A model generated the notes under the pieces. That model made no database searches. It was not told the origin of the DNA and was given only the letters and a program-made list of their open reading frames with translations. From Ilyonectria destructans (Eukaryota; Ascomycota; Sordariomycetes; Hypocreales; Nectriaceae), in the NCBI GenBank assembly GCA_020740775.1, contig JAHEWK010000010.1:1736001-1800000 (forward strand): a stretch of DNA of 64,000 bases, given 5' to 3'. This document shows positions 24,497-35,766 of this stretch, in pieces (positions within the stretch are counted from its first letter, which is position 1; every line of letters starts with the position of its first letter). A program made the translations under genes and the position numbers.

Positions 24497-26519
24497 ATGG
24501 CCAGGCTACGCTCCCCCGGCTTTCACCCTCGCCGACCGTCGAGCTTCTTCCGCTACGTCGTGGTCGCCGCCCTCGTCATATTTGCCTTTTACAGTCTAAG
24601 TCGCAAATCACAAGGCGCTTCACAATCGCCTCTCTCCCACGGCACGTCGGGTTCCCACCAGCTCGCTACGGATCAGTCTGTTCTCAACCAGCCTCCCAAA
24701 AGCGGTCACGCGGATCCAAATGCTCGCCCCGAACACCCGCCGGCTAAGGACGAGTCGGGTGGCAAGGGCTCGCACCCCATTGACCAGCTCATCAACAATG
24801 CCGAGCAGACTTTCTCTGAGCTCGTGGCCAAGGAGTCCAAGACTCTAGAGGAAGCTGCTCAGGCGTATCGCCAGCGCCGTGGTCGCCACCCTCCTCCCGG
24901 ATTCGACGAGTGGTTCAAGTTTGCCCAGGAGAACGATGCCGTCATTGTTGAGGACTTCTTCGACCAGGTTCACCACGACCTCGCGCCCTTCTGGGGTGTG
25001 CCTCCAGATATCATCCGCAAGGAGTCATGGAGCTTCGAGATGAAGATTCACGTCAGGGATCAGACGACGAACACTACTAGCGATTGGTTCTGGACCCTTA
25101 TCTGGAAGGACATGATCGACTCCATCGTCCATTTGCTCCCCGACATGGACATTGCTCTGAATGCCATGGACGAGCCCCGTCTAGTCGTTCCTTGGGAAGA
25201 CATCAATAGTTATATGGAAACCGCCTCCTCCACCTTTGGCCTACCCGCCCCCAAGGACGTCAAGTCCGTCTTCCAAAAACTCCCCAGGCCCGGCACTGGA
25301 GATAAAACCACCAAGATCCCAGCCAAGCATTGGGAGGAGGAGAGTATGTTCTCCTAACTCTAACCCGCATCTTGCTCCTACTAACCCATTCGCAGAGCCG
25401 TACTGGCCTATTGTCCGTCGTGGATGTCCCCCCGACAGCCGTGCCCGCACGGCTGCAATGCAGTCCAACTTTGATCACCAGCCTACTATCGAATCTACCA
25501 ACGCTCAGGACCACATGTACAAGGGCTACGTCTCCAACTCGTCCCTGGCGACCGACTTGTGCCACCAACCTGATCTCCAAGGCTTGGAGGGCATCATCAT
25601 CAACCCCATTTCTGTGGCATCCACAAAGGTCCTGTTCCCCATGTTCGGAGGTTCCAAGCTGGGCGTCAACAACGAAATCTTGCTCCCCGCGCCCATCTAC
25701 TGGAATGAGGAGGAGCGCTTTACAGGCGGCACAAACCGCGGTGGCCCCTGGAAGAAGAAGGGCGATAAGGCCGTCTGGAGAGGCGTGGCTACGGGAGGCC
25801 AGAACATGCCCGAAAACTGGCGTGGCTTCCACCGTCACCGCTTCATGGCGATGAACAACAGCACCAAGTTGGCGTTGGTCGAATCTGGAAAGGGCAGGCT
25901 GGAGAACTTCGCCATGCCGGAAGAGGAGTATCATGTGAGCGCCCATACCGAGGGAAGAATGAGCGAATGGGTTAGCGAGTGGTCGGACATGGGCTTTATT
26001 GAGCTCATGTGTGCATCCCAAACCGACGACGGCACGTGCTGGTACACCGACCTGTATTTCCACCCGGTTGAGGGCCTGAAGATGAAGGAGCAGTTCCGCT
26101 ACAAGTACGTTCCCGACATTGACGGAAACTCCTTTTCTGGGCGCTATCTCGGCTTCCTGCGCTCGACTTCGCTCCCTATCAAGGCGACCCTCTTCCGCGA
26201 GTGGCATGACAGCCGTCTCGTGGCGTGGAAGCACTTTGTCCCAATGGACAGCCGATTCGGTGACTTTTACGGCATCATGGAGTATTTCCTAGGCTACAAG
26301 GGCCGCAACGGCCACGACGCAGCCGCAGAGAAGATGGCCTTGGATGGCAAGGCGTGGGCGGAGAGGGTGCTCCGCAAGGAGGATATGCAGATCTATGTCC
26401 TGCGATTGCTTCTCGAGTATGCGAGGGTGCTGGACGACAACAGAGAGATGCTGGGTTGGGTCGACGACGCTATCAAGGACCCGTCGATAATGGACACTTG
26501 GCAGAGCTTTAGGAACTGA
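24497..26519 (+). CDS. CAP10/GT90 family glycosyltransferase, type II membrane protein
   Basis: Two exons, join(24497..25343, 25396..26519), encode 656 aa. A short basic cytosolic tail (MARLRSPGFHPRRP) precedes one hydrophobic anchor at about residues 20-35 (YVVVAALVIFAFYSL) and a Ser/Pro/Gly-rich stem to ~100, the Golgi type II layout. The lumenal part matches the CAP10 domain (CAZy GT90): FDEWFKFAQEN, the KAVWRG block, and near the C-terminus FSGRYLGFLRSTSLPIKAT followed by EWHDSRLVAWKHFVP. Cryptococcus Cap10/Cxt1 are beta-1,2-xylosyltransferases acting on capsule and glycolipids; the donor for this one is inferred only. The intron is 52 bp with a CTAAC branch site. The start is the first ATG after the CT-rich leader. 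Confidence 0.9.
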
Positions 26520-26964
26520 GCATGATGTACACGGACCGACAAAGTGTCCTGGAGTAGCAACATTGGGATTGATGGCGACGGCGTTCTGGCGCGATGGGTT
26601 ATTATTACATACATACATGTCTTTGCCATTAGCATCGACCGGCCATATATGGAGGCCCCTTTGGAAATAGATGGAACAAAAAGCAGCATGGCATTGCGTG
26701 CAAGGAAGCATGCTGGCCTGTTTTCGAATTTAATACAATGTACACGACGAATTTACTCTGCATTGAAGTCTTTGAATGTCTTTTTATTCGGTTTGTCTAC
26801 TCAACCAGGGAGCTAGACAGCTTTAAGGTATGGCAGATTTTGGTGTTGTGATGATGCGTCTATTCTATTTCACATGCAGATGTACATTTAAACTTACACT
26901 AACCGGGGTACTTTTTGGAGACGAGCGAGGTCAACTCGACTTCACCTCTTGCGGATCACCGTCT
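26520..26964. other. Convergent 3' intergenic region
   Basis: Between the GT90 and mtf1 stops. AT-richer, with no coding signal; expected to hold both polyadenylation regions. Confidence 0.6.
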
Positions 26965-28875
26965 CTAACTTGACCCCGCCGCCCCCTGAGCCGACGTCTT
27001 GGACTCATCGTCGACATCATCATGCTCATGATCATCCACCAGGCGCCCAACCAACTGCGCGTACGACGGACGGAACGGCCAGTCGATAAAGGCCTCGAGG
27101 ACCTCCTCCCACTGCTGCGGGTTGAGAGCGCGCGCACAAACCTCGCCCTGGCCGCTCAGCGGGCTCCCGCCGCGCGCAGTATCGCGCAGTGACGGGCACC
27201 GGTCGTATAGTTGGCCGAAGCCCGGCCACACGCCGTCCATGGCCTTGGACGCCGGCAGCAGGCTGTGGGCGAACCAGAACCGCAGCATGATGTCCGACAT
27301 GTCGCCGGCGCGCGACGTGGCCGGGCCCGTCTGCCGCAGCAGCGGGTGCATGGCCTTGGGCTGGAAGTCGAGCAGCGTACAGGGGATGTTGGGGAAGAAG
27401 TCCTCCGGGTGCACCGCGAGCGGCTCGTACGGCCGCTGGTCCCAGAGCAGCGACGGCGGGTTCTGCCGGAAGAGGTGGTAGTTGTCGCGCACCATGACGA
27501 ACTCCTTGCGCGTGTTCTTCTTGAGGTCGAGGATCTTGCGGTTCCACGCGGCGTCGCCCTGGATGAACTCGGGCGAGTCGGGCGACAGCTGCGAGAGGGC
27601 CTCGCGCTCCTGGATCAGCGCCAGGTAAGTCGAGCTGTCCTCGTGGTCGTACTTTTGGCGGAACCGCAGCTTCTTGAGGCGCGCGAGCAGGTCCGGGGTG
27701 GGGCCGGCGTTGTACTCGGCCTCGATCTGCTCCAGCTCGGCGCGGAACGGCCGTTCAAGGCGGGGCTGCTCGATGCCGGCCAGACGCTTCCCGGCGAGTC
27801 CCGGCTGGGCCGTCAGGTTCCTGTATGTATACGTCTCGCGGCCGGGCGGCGGCGTCAGACCGGCCTCCTCCATGCGGCGCAGGGTCTGGTATCCGGACTC
27901 CATGTTGATCCACTCGTCGCGCAGCTCGTTGCGGTTCTCGATCTCGACGTCCTTGCCGGCGATCTCGTGGATCCACTCGCACGACAGGCTGGCCTCGAAG
28001 GCGCTGCGCTTGCGGCGCACGACGGAGCGCGGCAGCAGCTTGCGCTTGCCGTCGTCGTTGACCCAGATGAGCATGCGCACCAGCCCGTACCGCTGGAACA
28101 GCGACGCGGTGCGGATGCTGGACATGAACTGGTACATGACCATGGTGCTGACGCAATCGAACAGCTGGAACGCTTTGGGCGGGTACATGCTGAGGTTGAC
28201 GCTGATGAGGAGCATGTCGTTGCGCTCCGGCGCGGCGTCCGGGGCGAGGGCCTGCGCCATTTCCGCCTGGTCCTTGAGGTGCTCGCGCAGCATCACGGTG
28301 AGGTCCTTCCACACGATGCCCGACTTGGGTATAAACACGACGTTGTCCTGCGCCGTGAGGTCCTGCAGGAAGGGCGCGTACAGCTCGGCGTCCTTCTCCA
28401 TCATGATGTGTTTGCGCGGCTGCACCACCTCGTGGAGCTTCCGGCTCCAGACGCCCGCGCCGGGGTTGATGTCGACGAGATCGCAGCCGCGGTGGCGTTG
28501 TAGTGAGGGAGCGAGGTATTTCATAATGTCGTCTGCCAACAGAGGTCAGCGGTAGTTCCATATGCCAGGGGCCGATCCCACAGCCCATTCCGAAGACCAC
28601 ATACCGCAAAGACCTTCACTAGTGATGTTTATGCGGTTCTTGTCCGCAGTGGGCCCCTTTTTCGTCCTCCTGGCCCTCGTCGGCAACCACAGGCCGATGT
28701 CGTTGAGTTTCTCGGCTGTCTCGCCGTGGGGGGTCAGCATGTCGAGCGAGACGCGGGGAGCGTAGCCAACGAAGCGGGTTTGGGATACGACAGCGGCGCG
28801 CGCGCGGGTGCGCACAGCCGAGGCGCGGAGCGGCCCCGAGAAGGCGGTTCGCGCATCTTGGAAACGGGCGAACAT
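26965..28875 (-). CDS. mtf1: Mitochondrial transcription factor 1 (mtTFB, rRNA-dimethylase-like)
   Basis: Two exons, join(26965..28532, 28605..28875), encode 612 aa. The protein is related to rRNA adenine dimethyltransferases and acts with the mitochondrial RNA polymerase to melt promoters. Evidence: an Arg-rich, acid-poor N-terminus (MFARFQDARTAFSGPLRASA...) as expected for mitochondrial import, then the SAM-site-like strand CDLVDINPGAGVWSRKLHE with the adjacent MMEKDAELYAPFL. The C-terminal half contains the FFPNIPCTLLDFQPK and LRFWFAHSLLPAS blocks seen in filamentous ascomycete homologues, which are longer than yeast Mtf1. The intron is 72 bp (GTATGT donor, TGGCAG acceptor). The final residues are acidic and low complexity. 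Confidence 0.88.
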
Positions 28876-29336
28876 GAAGAACGAGGAGAGAAACCCGGTT
28901 TCGCAATCACATAGCTGAGGTTTGTGATGGAGAACCGTGAAGCTCAGAAATTCATGGGTTTCTGCCGCAGTTCACCGCTTGATATGGAGCTATACTCGGA
29001 CGACGTCATCGCGCCATTTGAAAGGTTGTTAACAAAGGCATTATATATAGTAAGATACTTTGATGGTGGGAGAGGTCTTTAGTGCAGACTTGGAACACCT
29101 CATCGCCAACCAACGATATTCAGCCGGATAACTTCCCTGGTGTGCCAGCGGCTAGTGTTGGGTGATGTCAGGAAGCACTGAGTCACCTGAATCGCCTGGA
29201 TAAGGGACGGCTGACTCGGGTGGGCAGTACTATACTTGGTCGTTGGAGCTGACACAGAGGCCTAGTAAGAAGAGGAGGTGATGCAAAAGGTGTTACTCAA
29301 TGCGTTTAGAACTACTTCCATCTCATCTCAATATTC
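28876..29336. other. Intergenic, mtf1 promoter / F-box-like gene 3' end
   Basis: No coding features. Base composition becomes more AT-rich from about 29000 rightwards. Confidence 0.5.
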
Positions 29337-31235
29337 TTAGTGTACGATTGCCGTCAACCTAGTTTCTTCACAAGAAAACCAGAATTCTAGAGCGCCCTGC
29401 ATTTCGAAACACGTCCAACCCTGCTCATCGTGATTGTGCTCCTGACTACTAGTTCCCCTTACCATAGTTGCCTGTAACTGAACCGAGGTGCCGGGTCGAA
29501 CATGAACCTGGCGACGGAAGCATAGTTGAACCGGTTTCACATAATCTTCAACAGGGTCGACGTCGACTCGGCATTGCCCAAGTGACCGTTGCGCGCCGTT
29601 TTGATAGTGCAATAAGATCCCCAGGCATAGACCAGTAAGCTTGTCATTGAAAACCCTCATGCAATCAACGAGATCTAGAGAAGCGAAGGAGAAACAAGCG
29701 TTTGAGAATGGAGCATCGTCAATGAATGGGTGGCGAAACGGAGTTATTGGCGAGTGATCTTCTTCCCCGGTGGAATAGGCGCCGATAATGGAAATAGGTT
29801 GCAGTTCGAGTGTGTTATATATTATTGTTATTAAATGTGACTTGCTTAGGAGTAAATCCTTTGCTTGTCTGGCAGAAGTAAGTCCGACTGATATATCGCC
29901 ACCTAGTTTCATACGGAACTGAAAATAATTAGATCTCTCTGGCGTCGCGTACTTTTTTCAGACTTAACTTACAAGTAAGCAGGTACTACTAAAGGAACTA
30001 CTTTTAGATAGTGATATTTGGGCGCCTAATGCAGTGATATAGTCCTTTTGTGAAAATGGGATATAGACCCAAGCCACTGACTGTTGACGTCGGGGAGAGA
30101 GGCATTGATAGGTTGCCAGAGCATAAGGAGCTTTTTGTGTATGGGTATGTATAGCGTAAACCTGGCCATTGCAGAAGAAGAGAGTGATGCCGTTAGTCTG
30201 ACACAGATCGATTGTTTTAAACTGTGTAGAGTGGAGGATATTGTTTGGATAGAAGCGGCATTTCTGCAAGTAGGGGGGAGTTGGTGTATCCCAAGTCTGA
30301 ATTCCATGACATGTCTTCGGTAATTCCAAACGCAGCGATCCAAACTGAGCTCTTGAGTTAGTCGCGCAGTATTTGTGATTAGGAAGCATAGGCGTATTAC
30401 CTTAAAGTATGCAATTGCGCCATCAAGCAACTCATAGTTTAGTATGACGAATACAAGGCTATCGGTGCGCCATCTTCTGAAAAGTGGATTCCCAGGTAGT
30501 CTTTTAACCTCTCGAATACCGTGCGAATCAATCGTCAAACGAACAACTGGAAGGTTATAGGCTGTCTCTGTAGTCCATGGTTGGCCGCCACGTTTCCAAG
30601 CTGAGACCTTGCGTAGGGGGATTGATAAGAGGTGATCTGATGAGGGGATTGTCAATCGCTGAATCACCTCAGATGCTGTGTTGAACCGCCAGATGATACT
30701 CGTTGCCGAGTACTCGTAAATCATTTTGAGTATTTCTGGAGGAAGTAATCTCATTCTCGAGATGTTGATGTAGTCAAATACTGACCAGTCTGATTTGACG
30801 ACTATTTCTTCCAGGCGGAATTTGGGAGCGCGACGCCATGGAGTTCGCCAGGCAGTAATAACCCATAAGTAGTCTAAAGATCTGTCTATATTCGAGCGTT
30901 GTGCGACAAATTCATAGCAATCAAAATGGACAGTGGACGCCTCGGGTGAAACGGCACATAGGCTACAAGCTGGCTTGCGGCACAATAGTATGCCGTCCTT
31001 GTCTCGAATTCGATGCCCGTATCCTGGGAATATGTATGGACCAAGGCGTTGTGAAAAGGCGGTAGAGTTACCGTTACCGAGGACTTGAGGTTTGTCTCAG
31101 GTTAGCATTAGGAACTTTGGCCCTATTTGCGGACTTACGCAATACGAAACGTTCAGTGACTTCCATCGAGCTGCCGCAGATACCGCAATTTGGTCGGAGG
31201 CTCACATGACCGTCGCTTCTCGTGAGAGCTGCCAT
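29337..31235 (-). CDS. F-box-like protein of an expanded fungal family, with N-terminal Cys pairs
   Basis: Four exons, join(29337..29918, 29973..30344, 30401..31083, 31139..31235), encode 577 aa starting MAALTRSDGH. Four cysteine sites early on (CGIC at 17-20 and C-x4-C-x2-C in LCRKPACSLC) suggest a zinc knuckle. A leucine-rich motif follows (RLLPPEILKMIYEYSA, F-box-like), then a large beta-rich region with LSPRRQQSVAWVYIP, a signature of a family found in many copies in Fusarium-like and Colletotrichum-like genomes. The third exon needs the acceptor GCTCAG rather than two closer AG sites to keep the family frame. Codon use is noticeably AT-rich compared with neighbours. F-box proteins link substrates to SCF ubiquitin ligases; the substrate is unknown. 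Confidence 0.7.
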
Positions 31236-31962
31236 GCTCAACGACTAATTAAGAAACTCTGATAATTAGTAGTGATGTTTGTGAGATTCAAAGAATTGTG
31301 AAGGGTGAGGCTGTAGTGGTATATTTAGTGCCATCGTAGGGCCGCCGAGTAGGGAAGCAAACGAAGAGTGAGCGTTAGACGCGTTGACGGGCTCGAAAAT
31401 AGGAGGATCAACTGTAAAAGTGGGGCGTTAAGCCCGATACTGAACTACTTACGCATACTTATAGGTCACATTATAGCCCTAATAAGGTGGGTTGAATATG
31501 CAACTCACTCTACCCTAGAGTCGCGGTCAACAGCTTGGTGAACAGCTCAGTTAGTTAACTACTTATAGTGGCTTTTGAATGAGAGATAGCTGCAGGCATT
31601 GGCCTTAGTTCCTGCCTCTACTTGACTCTCCTCCATGGTACCCGTTGTGTTAGATTAGGCTTTCGCAACCTTCGAACCAACTTCCAGCCTCCACCGTAAC
31701 CTCACTACGACCATCATCAACCACGTAAATACACCTCTCGATCTAAACAGCTTACTCCAAATGTAACACAAACACCCTCGATAGATGGTCAACGGTCGCG
31801 CTATCTTAATAAACTATGAAGCTCGCGCTCAGACCCAAGGATCCTCCGACTCCCAAGAAACCAACGTGTATCATCAACTTAATCAACTCATCCGGATGCC
31901 AGTAACTCCTCGAGACGCCGCCATGCCAAACATGTAATTTGCTGAGAACTCCTGCAAAGACA
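31236..31962. other. AT-rich intergenic region
   Basis: About 0.7 kb, AT-rich with scattered TTA/TAA-rich runs. No coding frame. Possibly an old RIP-affected or repeat-derived segment, but no parent repeat can be identified here. Confidence 0.4.
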
Positions 31963-33372
31963 TCATGCACCTTCACTGCCGAATTCATTTGTCCAGTCAA
32001 TTTGCTTTGCAATGTCGTCCTTGGACACCGTCGGGTGTGAGTCGTCTAGCGCCATTTCAAAGTCCTTGAGAGCGACGTCCGGAGGCAGCAGCTCGTCCGA
32101 CTCAACGCTGTCGTATGTCATTTCGATCCGCGCCGAGTCACCAGGTGAACATGGCGTCAACATCCTCTTGCCATCCTTCATAACCTGTTAAGTGTGAGTG
32201 GATGCCAACCGAGCATATTCGTATAGGACTTACAGCTTTGAAGTGGGTTGCTTGCAAAATCTTGCGTACTGGTCGCATCAACGCGGACTGGACAACGTTT
32301 GCGATATCACTGCCAGAGAAACCGTCCGACTTCTGCGACAAGGTGTTGTAGTCGGTCGCTACCAACGTGGTATCGGTGTCGCCGATAGCAAGCTTGAACA
32401 TCCTTGCGCGGCCGTTGGGATCTGGCAGACCGATGTGAACACGCCTTTGGAATCGTCGTCGGATGGCGGCATCGAGCTGCCACGGGATGTTGGTGGCACC
32501 GAGAACTAGAATACCTTTGCTGTCATTGCCAACACCATCCATCTGAACGAGAATCTCCGTCTTGATACGTCGTGACGCTTCAGACTCGCCCTCGCCTCGG
32601 GGTCCACACAGGGCGTCGATTTCGTCAATGAAGATGACAGACGGCTTGTTCTCTCGGGCCATGGAGAATAGCGCCTTGACCAATCTAGAGGGAAGATATA
32701 TGTTAGCACTTCTGGCCGTTGGTAGAAGCCAGGTCGAATATCCTACCTTTCACTTTCACCCATCCACTTGCTGACCAGGTCGGAACTGCTGATGCTGAAG
32801 AAAGTACTGTTCGCCTCTGTCGCCACCGCCTTGGCCAGGTAACTCTTTCCGGTTCCTGGGGGTCCGTACAACAAGATGCCCTTCCAGGCTTGTCGCTTGC
32901 CCTGGAACAGGTTGGGGAACTTGATGGGGAGGACAACGGCCTCCTTCAACGTCTCCTTGGCTCCCTCCAAGCCCGCAATGTCTTCCCATCTCACATTTGG
33001 CCTCTCCTGCAGGATGGCGCCCGACAGGGCGTTCCTCAACTTCTTGTTCTCGTCATCCTCCCCGCCAGCGGCCTTGGCCTTGCCACCAGCTGAAGCGCCG
33101 TTCGCAGCCACAGGACCTTTACCGCCGCCATTGTCGTCTTGTCCCCCTTCGTCCAACCACTTCTTTAGCTTTTCGGTGCGGTCGAGGTAGACGACCATCT
33201 TCTCTCGCATAGTATCCTTCATGACCTTGTTCTTCTCCCACTTGATGGCCTTGACCCAGAGCTCCATTGCGATGATGTAGGCATCGAAGGCGCTCTTGTA
33301 TTCCTTCTTGTGGTCAAACTCAATCGCCTTCTGCAGCTCGGCGAGCGCACGCTCGCGGAAGTTGATGGACAT
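31963..33372 (-). CDS. vps4: Vps4-type AAA ATPase (possibly a divergent paralogue)
   Basis: Three exons, join(31963..32184, 32234..32684, 32747..33372), encode 432 aa, the normal Vps4 length. Vps4 disassembles ESCRT-III at endosomes. N-terminal MIT domain (1-80), linker, then the AAA domain: Walker A GPPGTGKS (170-177), Walker [11 protein letters not shown], the [13 protein letters not shown] loop, arginine fingers RRRFQRR, and the Vps4 C-terminal helix. It ends [10 protein letters not shown] like canonical filamentous-fungal Vps4. The MIT domain ([20 protein letters not shown]) differs from the usual MSN-x-x-FL start, so this may be a second, divergent copy. The ATG at 33372 has a strong CACC context; the open frame continues upstream to 33675 with a presequence-like extension that I do not favour. 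It is divergent from prefoldin 6. Confidence 0.88.
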
Positions 33373-33832
33373 GGTGAGGAGGCGCCGAGATAAGGCGCGG
33401 AGCACGGGCGTTGCGGTGGAGGATGGAGTTGGGGATGGCGCGGGCGTAGGCGAGAACACAGCACGCCAGAGGATCGGCTTCGAGGTTCTCCCCAGAAGGG
33501 AAAAAGGAGACGAGGGCGAGGAGCGGGCGCGAGGAGTTTGGACGGCTGGAGGTGAGCGACTGGTCGGGATGGAGGAGGCAGCAGCAATAGTGACAGTTCC
33601 CAGGCAGACAGGATTGGCGGGGAAACATGCTTGTAGCGGGGTGCCCACGAGACCATGGATAGCGGGGCATCGCAACTTTGGGCCTTGGTGGACTGGGGGC
33701 GTTTGATGAGACTCCGAGACTTCTCATCGCCGTGCCTAAAACAGAAAAATCGGAAGCCTAGAGAAACAGGCCACGGAGCGGAGGATCACCGATTCAATTT
33801 CACCGAGCCTTCATAATCTCTCACCGGACACC
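33373..33832. promoter_or_regulatory. Shared divergent promoter, vps4 / prefoldin 6
   Basis: 460 bp separate the two divergent start codons. The Vps4-side leader is GC-rich and open in frame; the prefoldin-side leader ends ACACC before the ATG. Confidence 0.5.
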
Positions 33833-34379
33833 ATGGCTGAAGTCCAGGCTCGCCTCCAGGCGCTCTCCGAGGACTACCAGAAGCTCCAGCAAGGCATGTC
33901 TCAACACCACCACCGCGCAGATGCGGCTATTAACACGGTACTGCAGAGCTTCAAGGTGCTGTAGAGGCGCGTCAAAAGCTCGAGGGCCAGAAGCAGGAGA
34001 ACCTGGGTGTGCAAAAAGTGCGTGCCGCCCATGCTTGATGCCACGCCAATTGCAACCCCACTAATCCTGAATCAGGAGTTTGACCGACTAGGAGAAGGGG
34101 AGACCATCTACAAGATCACAGGTCCTGTGCTGTTGAAGCAGGACAAGTTCGAGGCTGAGGGTACTGTCAAGGGACGGCTGGATTTCATCAGCAGTGAAAT
34201 GTGAGTGATGTCCTAAGCTGCACCGACTATTCTCGCAAAAACTGACGACATCTAGCTCGAGATTGGAGAACCAGATCAAGGAGACCCAGGAGAAGCTGGA
34301 AAAGAAGAAGGGCGAGATCATTCAGCTCCAAGGAAGTGCCCAGGCCGCAGCTGGCAAGGGCAAGGAGGCGGCCAAATAA
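33833..34379 (+). CDS. pfd6: Prefoldin subunit 6 (beta-type)
   Basis: Four exons, join(33833..33893, 33947..34017, 34076..34200, 34256..34379), encode 126 aa. Prefoldin is a six-subunit cytosolic chaperone that hands unfolded actin and tubulin to CCT/TRiC. The sequence shows the beta-subunit layout: N-terminal coiled coil (MAEVQARLQALSEDYQKLQQ), a central beta hairpin (IYKITGPVLLKQD), and a C-terminal coiled coil ending in an Ala/Lys-rich tail. Intron 1 uses a GC donor (AAG|GCATGT) with a TTAAC branch-like motif and a CTGCAG acceptor; a GT donor giving the family frame is not available. Introns 2 and 3 are ordinary GT-AG (58 and 55 bp). Because of the introns the gene shows only as fragments in any one frame. 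Confidence 0.88.
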
Positions 34380-34602
34380 AAAAGGGGAAAGCGAGATGTC
34401 ATTATATCATGAGTTGAGTGTATTCTAACGACTGATGACGATGATGCGATCTAGATGACTTGGCTACGACAAAATAGAAAACCGCCAGTCGTAATAAAGG
34501 ACGCTCCCAAAATCCCAAACGCCTGTGCCGCCACGGCTGTGTTTCGTTTGGTTCAGATATCCCTGACCCAGATCCCCTGAGTCCCTGGCCCAGATCCCCA
34601 AC

Positions 34603-35353
34603 TTAGTTGATCGACATGATGGTAAACCCGAATGGCAGCCCCATGTTCTTGGGGCGCTCGTGCCCAGCATTGGGCGAAAACATAAAGTCCAGCTTGTCGT
34701 CGGCCACCAAGGGCTGCGGCGTCGAGGGAGACTCCTCAGCCTCCATGGCGTCCGTGATGGCCTTGGTAAGCTCACTCTTGAGGTCGCATCGCTCGAAGAC
34801 GGTGCTCTCCTCGATGGAATCTTGCATCAGAGTCCGCTGGTCGCTCTCAGCAAAGAGCTGGGCCTCGCGGTTGAGGAGGCCCTTTGTGATGGGGCGGCCC
34901 GTCTCAGCGAGGCGCTGGAAGATGATGGTGGTGGTGGCGATGGCCTGGGCCAGGATGCGGTCCTTCTGGGTCGAGCTGAGGTGGGCGAAGATCTCCGACG
35001 TCTCCTGCTCCAGGAAGCCCTGGGTATCAGTGTCGAAGATGGCCTGGAGGATGCGGTGGAGGGTTTCCCGGCTGTTGAGATCCACCTCCGGATCAACGGT
35101 GAGGTTGAAGGTGGCGGAGATTTTGCTCAGGGCCGAGAAGAGGGCCTCGAGGGGGCACCGGTCGTTGGGGACACAGGCATGACCCTGGTCGATGGTAAAG
35201 ACTTCAACGGCTGCGTTCACAGCGCCTGCTGATGTGAGCTTGTGCTGTTTCCCATGTTGGGAGTGATTACTTACGGGTGGTGATGTCTCGAGCATCGGTG
35301 TTAGTGTCGATCTCGGCGACGGAAATAACAGACTGATCTTTAATGGCGGACAT
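34603..35353 (-). CDS. Conserved-looking helical protein of unknown function (233 aa)
   Basis: Two exons, join(34603..35225, 35275..35353), encode 233 aa starting MSAIKDQSVISVAEID. Intron borders are CCC|GTAAGT and CAGCAG|GCGC, 49 bp. The protein is mostly alpha-helical, acidic overall, with one Cys pair region (HACVPNDRCPLEALF at ~40-55) and a central Gln/Thr/Ile-rich helix. The last ~40 residues contain a short Pro/Phe motif (LDFMFSPNAGHERP) and end FGFTIMSIN. No signal peptide or transmembrane helix is visible. I do not recognise a family. It is convergent with prefoldin 6, with ~220 bp between stops. Codon use and splice quality argue that it is real. Confidence 0.7.
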
Positions 35354-35750
35354 GGTGATGTGTTGCTGGAATGGACTTGGAGTCTTGACGGTGATGGGAA
35401 TGTTGAGTAGGAGAGTAGAGTATGGAAGGGTTTTGTTGTATGTATTCTCAACGCTCAGGGAGACGGGCTCAGCAGATTTTATCTCAGCGGCCGGTCAAGC
35501 ACCCTGGCTTGCTCATGGCAACAGCTTCCTGGGCGCATTGTGGTCATTGCTTTGTTACCGGGCGGCCTGAACATGGATGGATGGGTCGATGGGCCGATTC
35601 GGGCAGTGTTCCGTCTGCCGCCGTGGGGAGTCGTGGGGAGCACAGACACGACATGGTGGCGGTGATTTGACCGCGGGCTGCGTATGGCCGTAGCATCGGG
35701 AAGTATACACGTCGATGTCATGAAACGGAGTGGAGGTGAGCGGTAAACAA

Positions 35751-35766
35751 GGGGGGGGGGGGGGGG
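35751..35766. repeat. 16-bp poly-G tract
   Basis: An uninterrupted run of 16 G on the plus strand, followed by TGAGAGG repeats. In non-coding upstream sequence of the 233-aa gene. Confidence 0.9.

Noticed and set aside
25260..26234. Minus-strand open frame of ~324 codons
   Set aside because: Antisense to exon 2 of the GT90 gene.
27211..28503. Long plus-strand open frame of ~430 codons
   Set aside because: Antisense shadow of mtf1; its composition is the complement of GC-rich codons and it lacks domain features.
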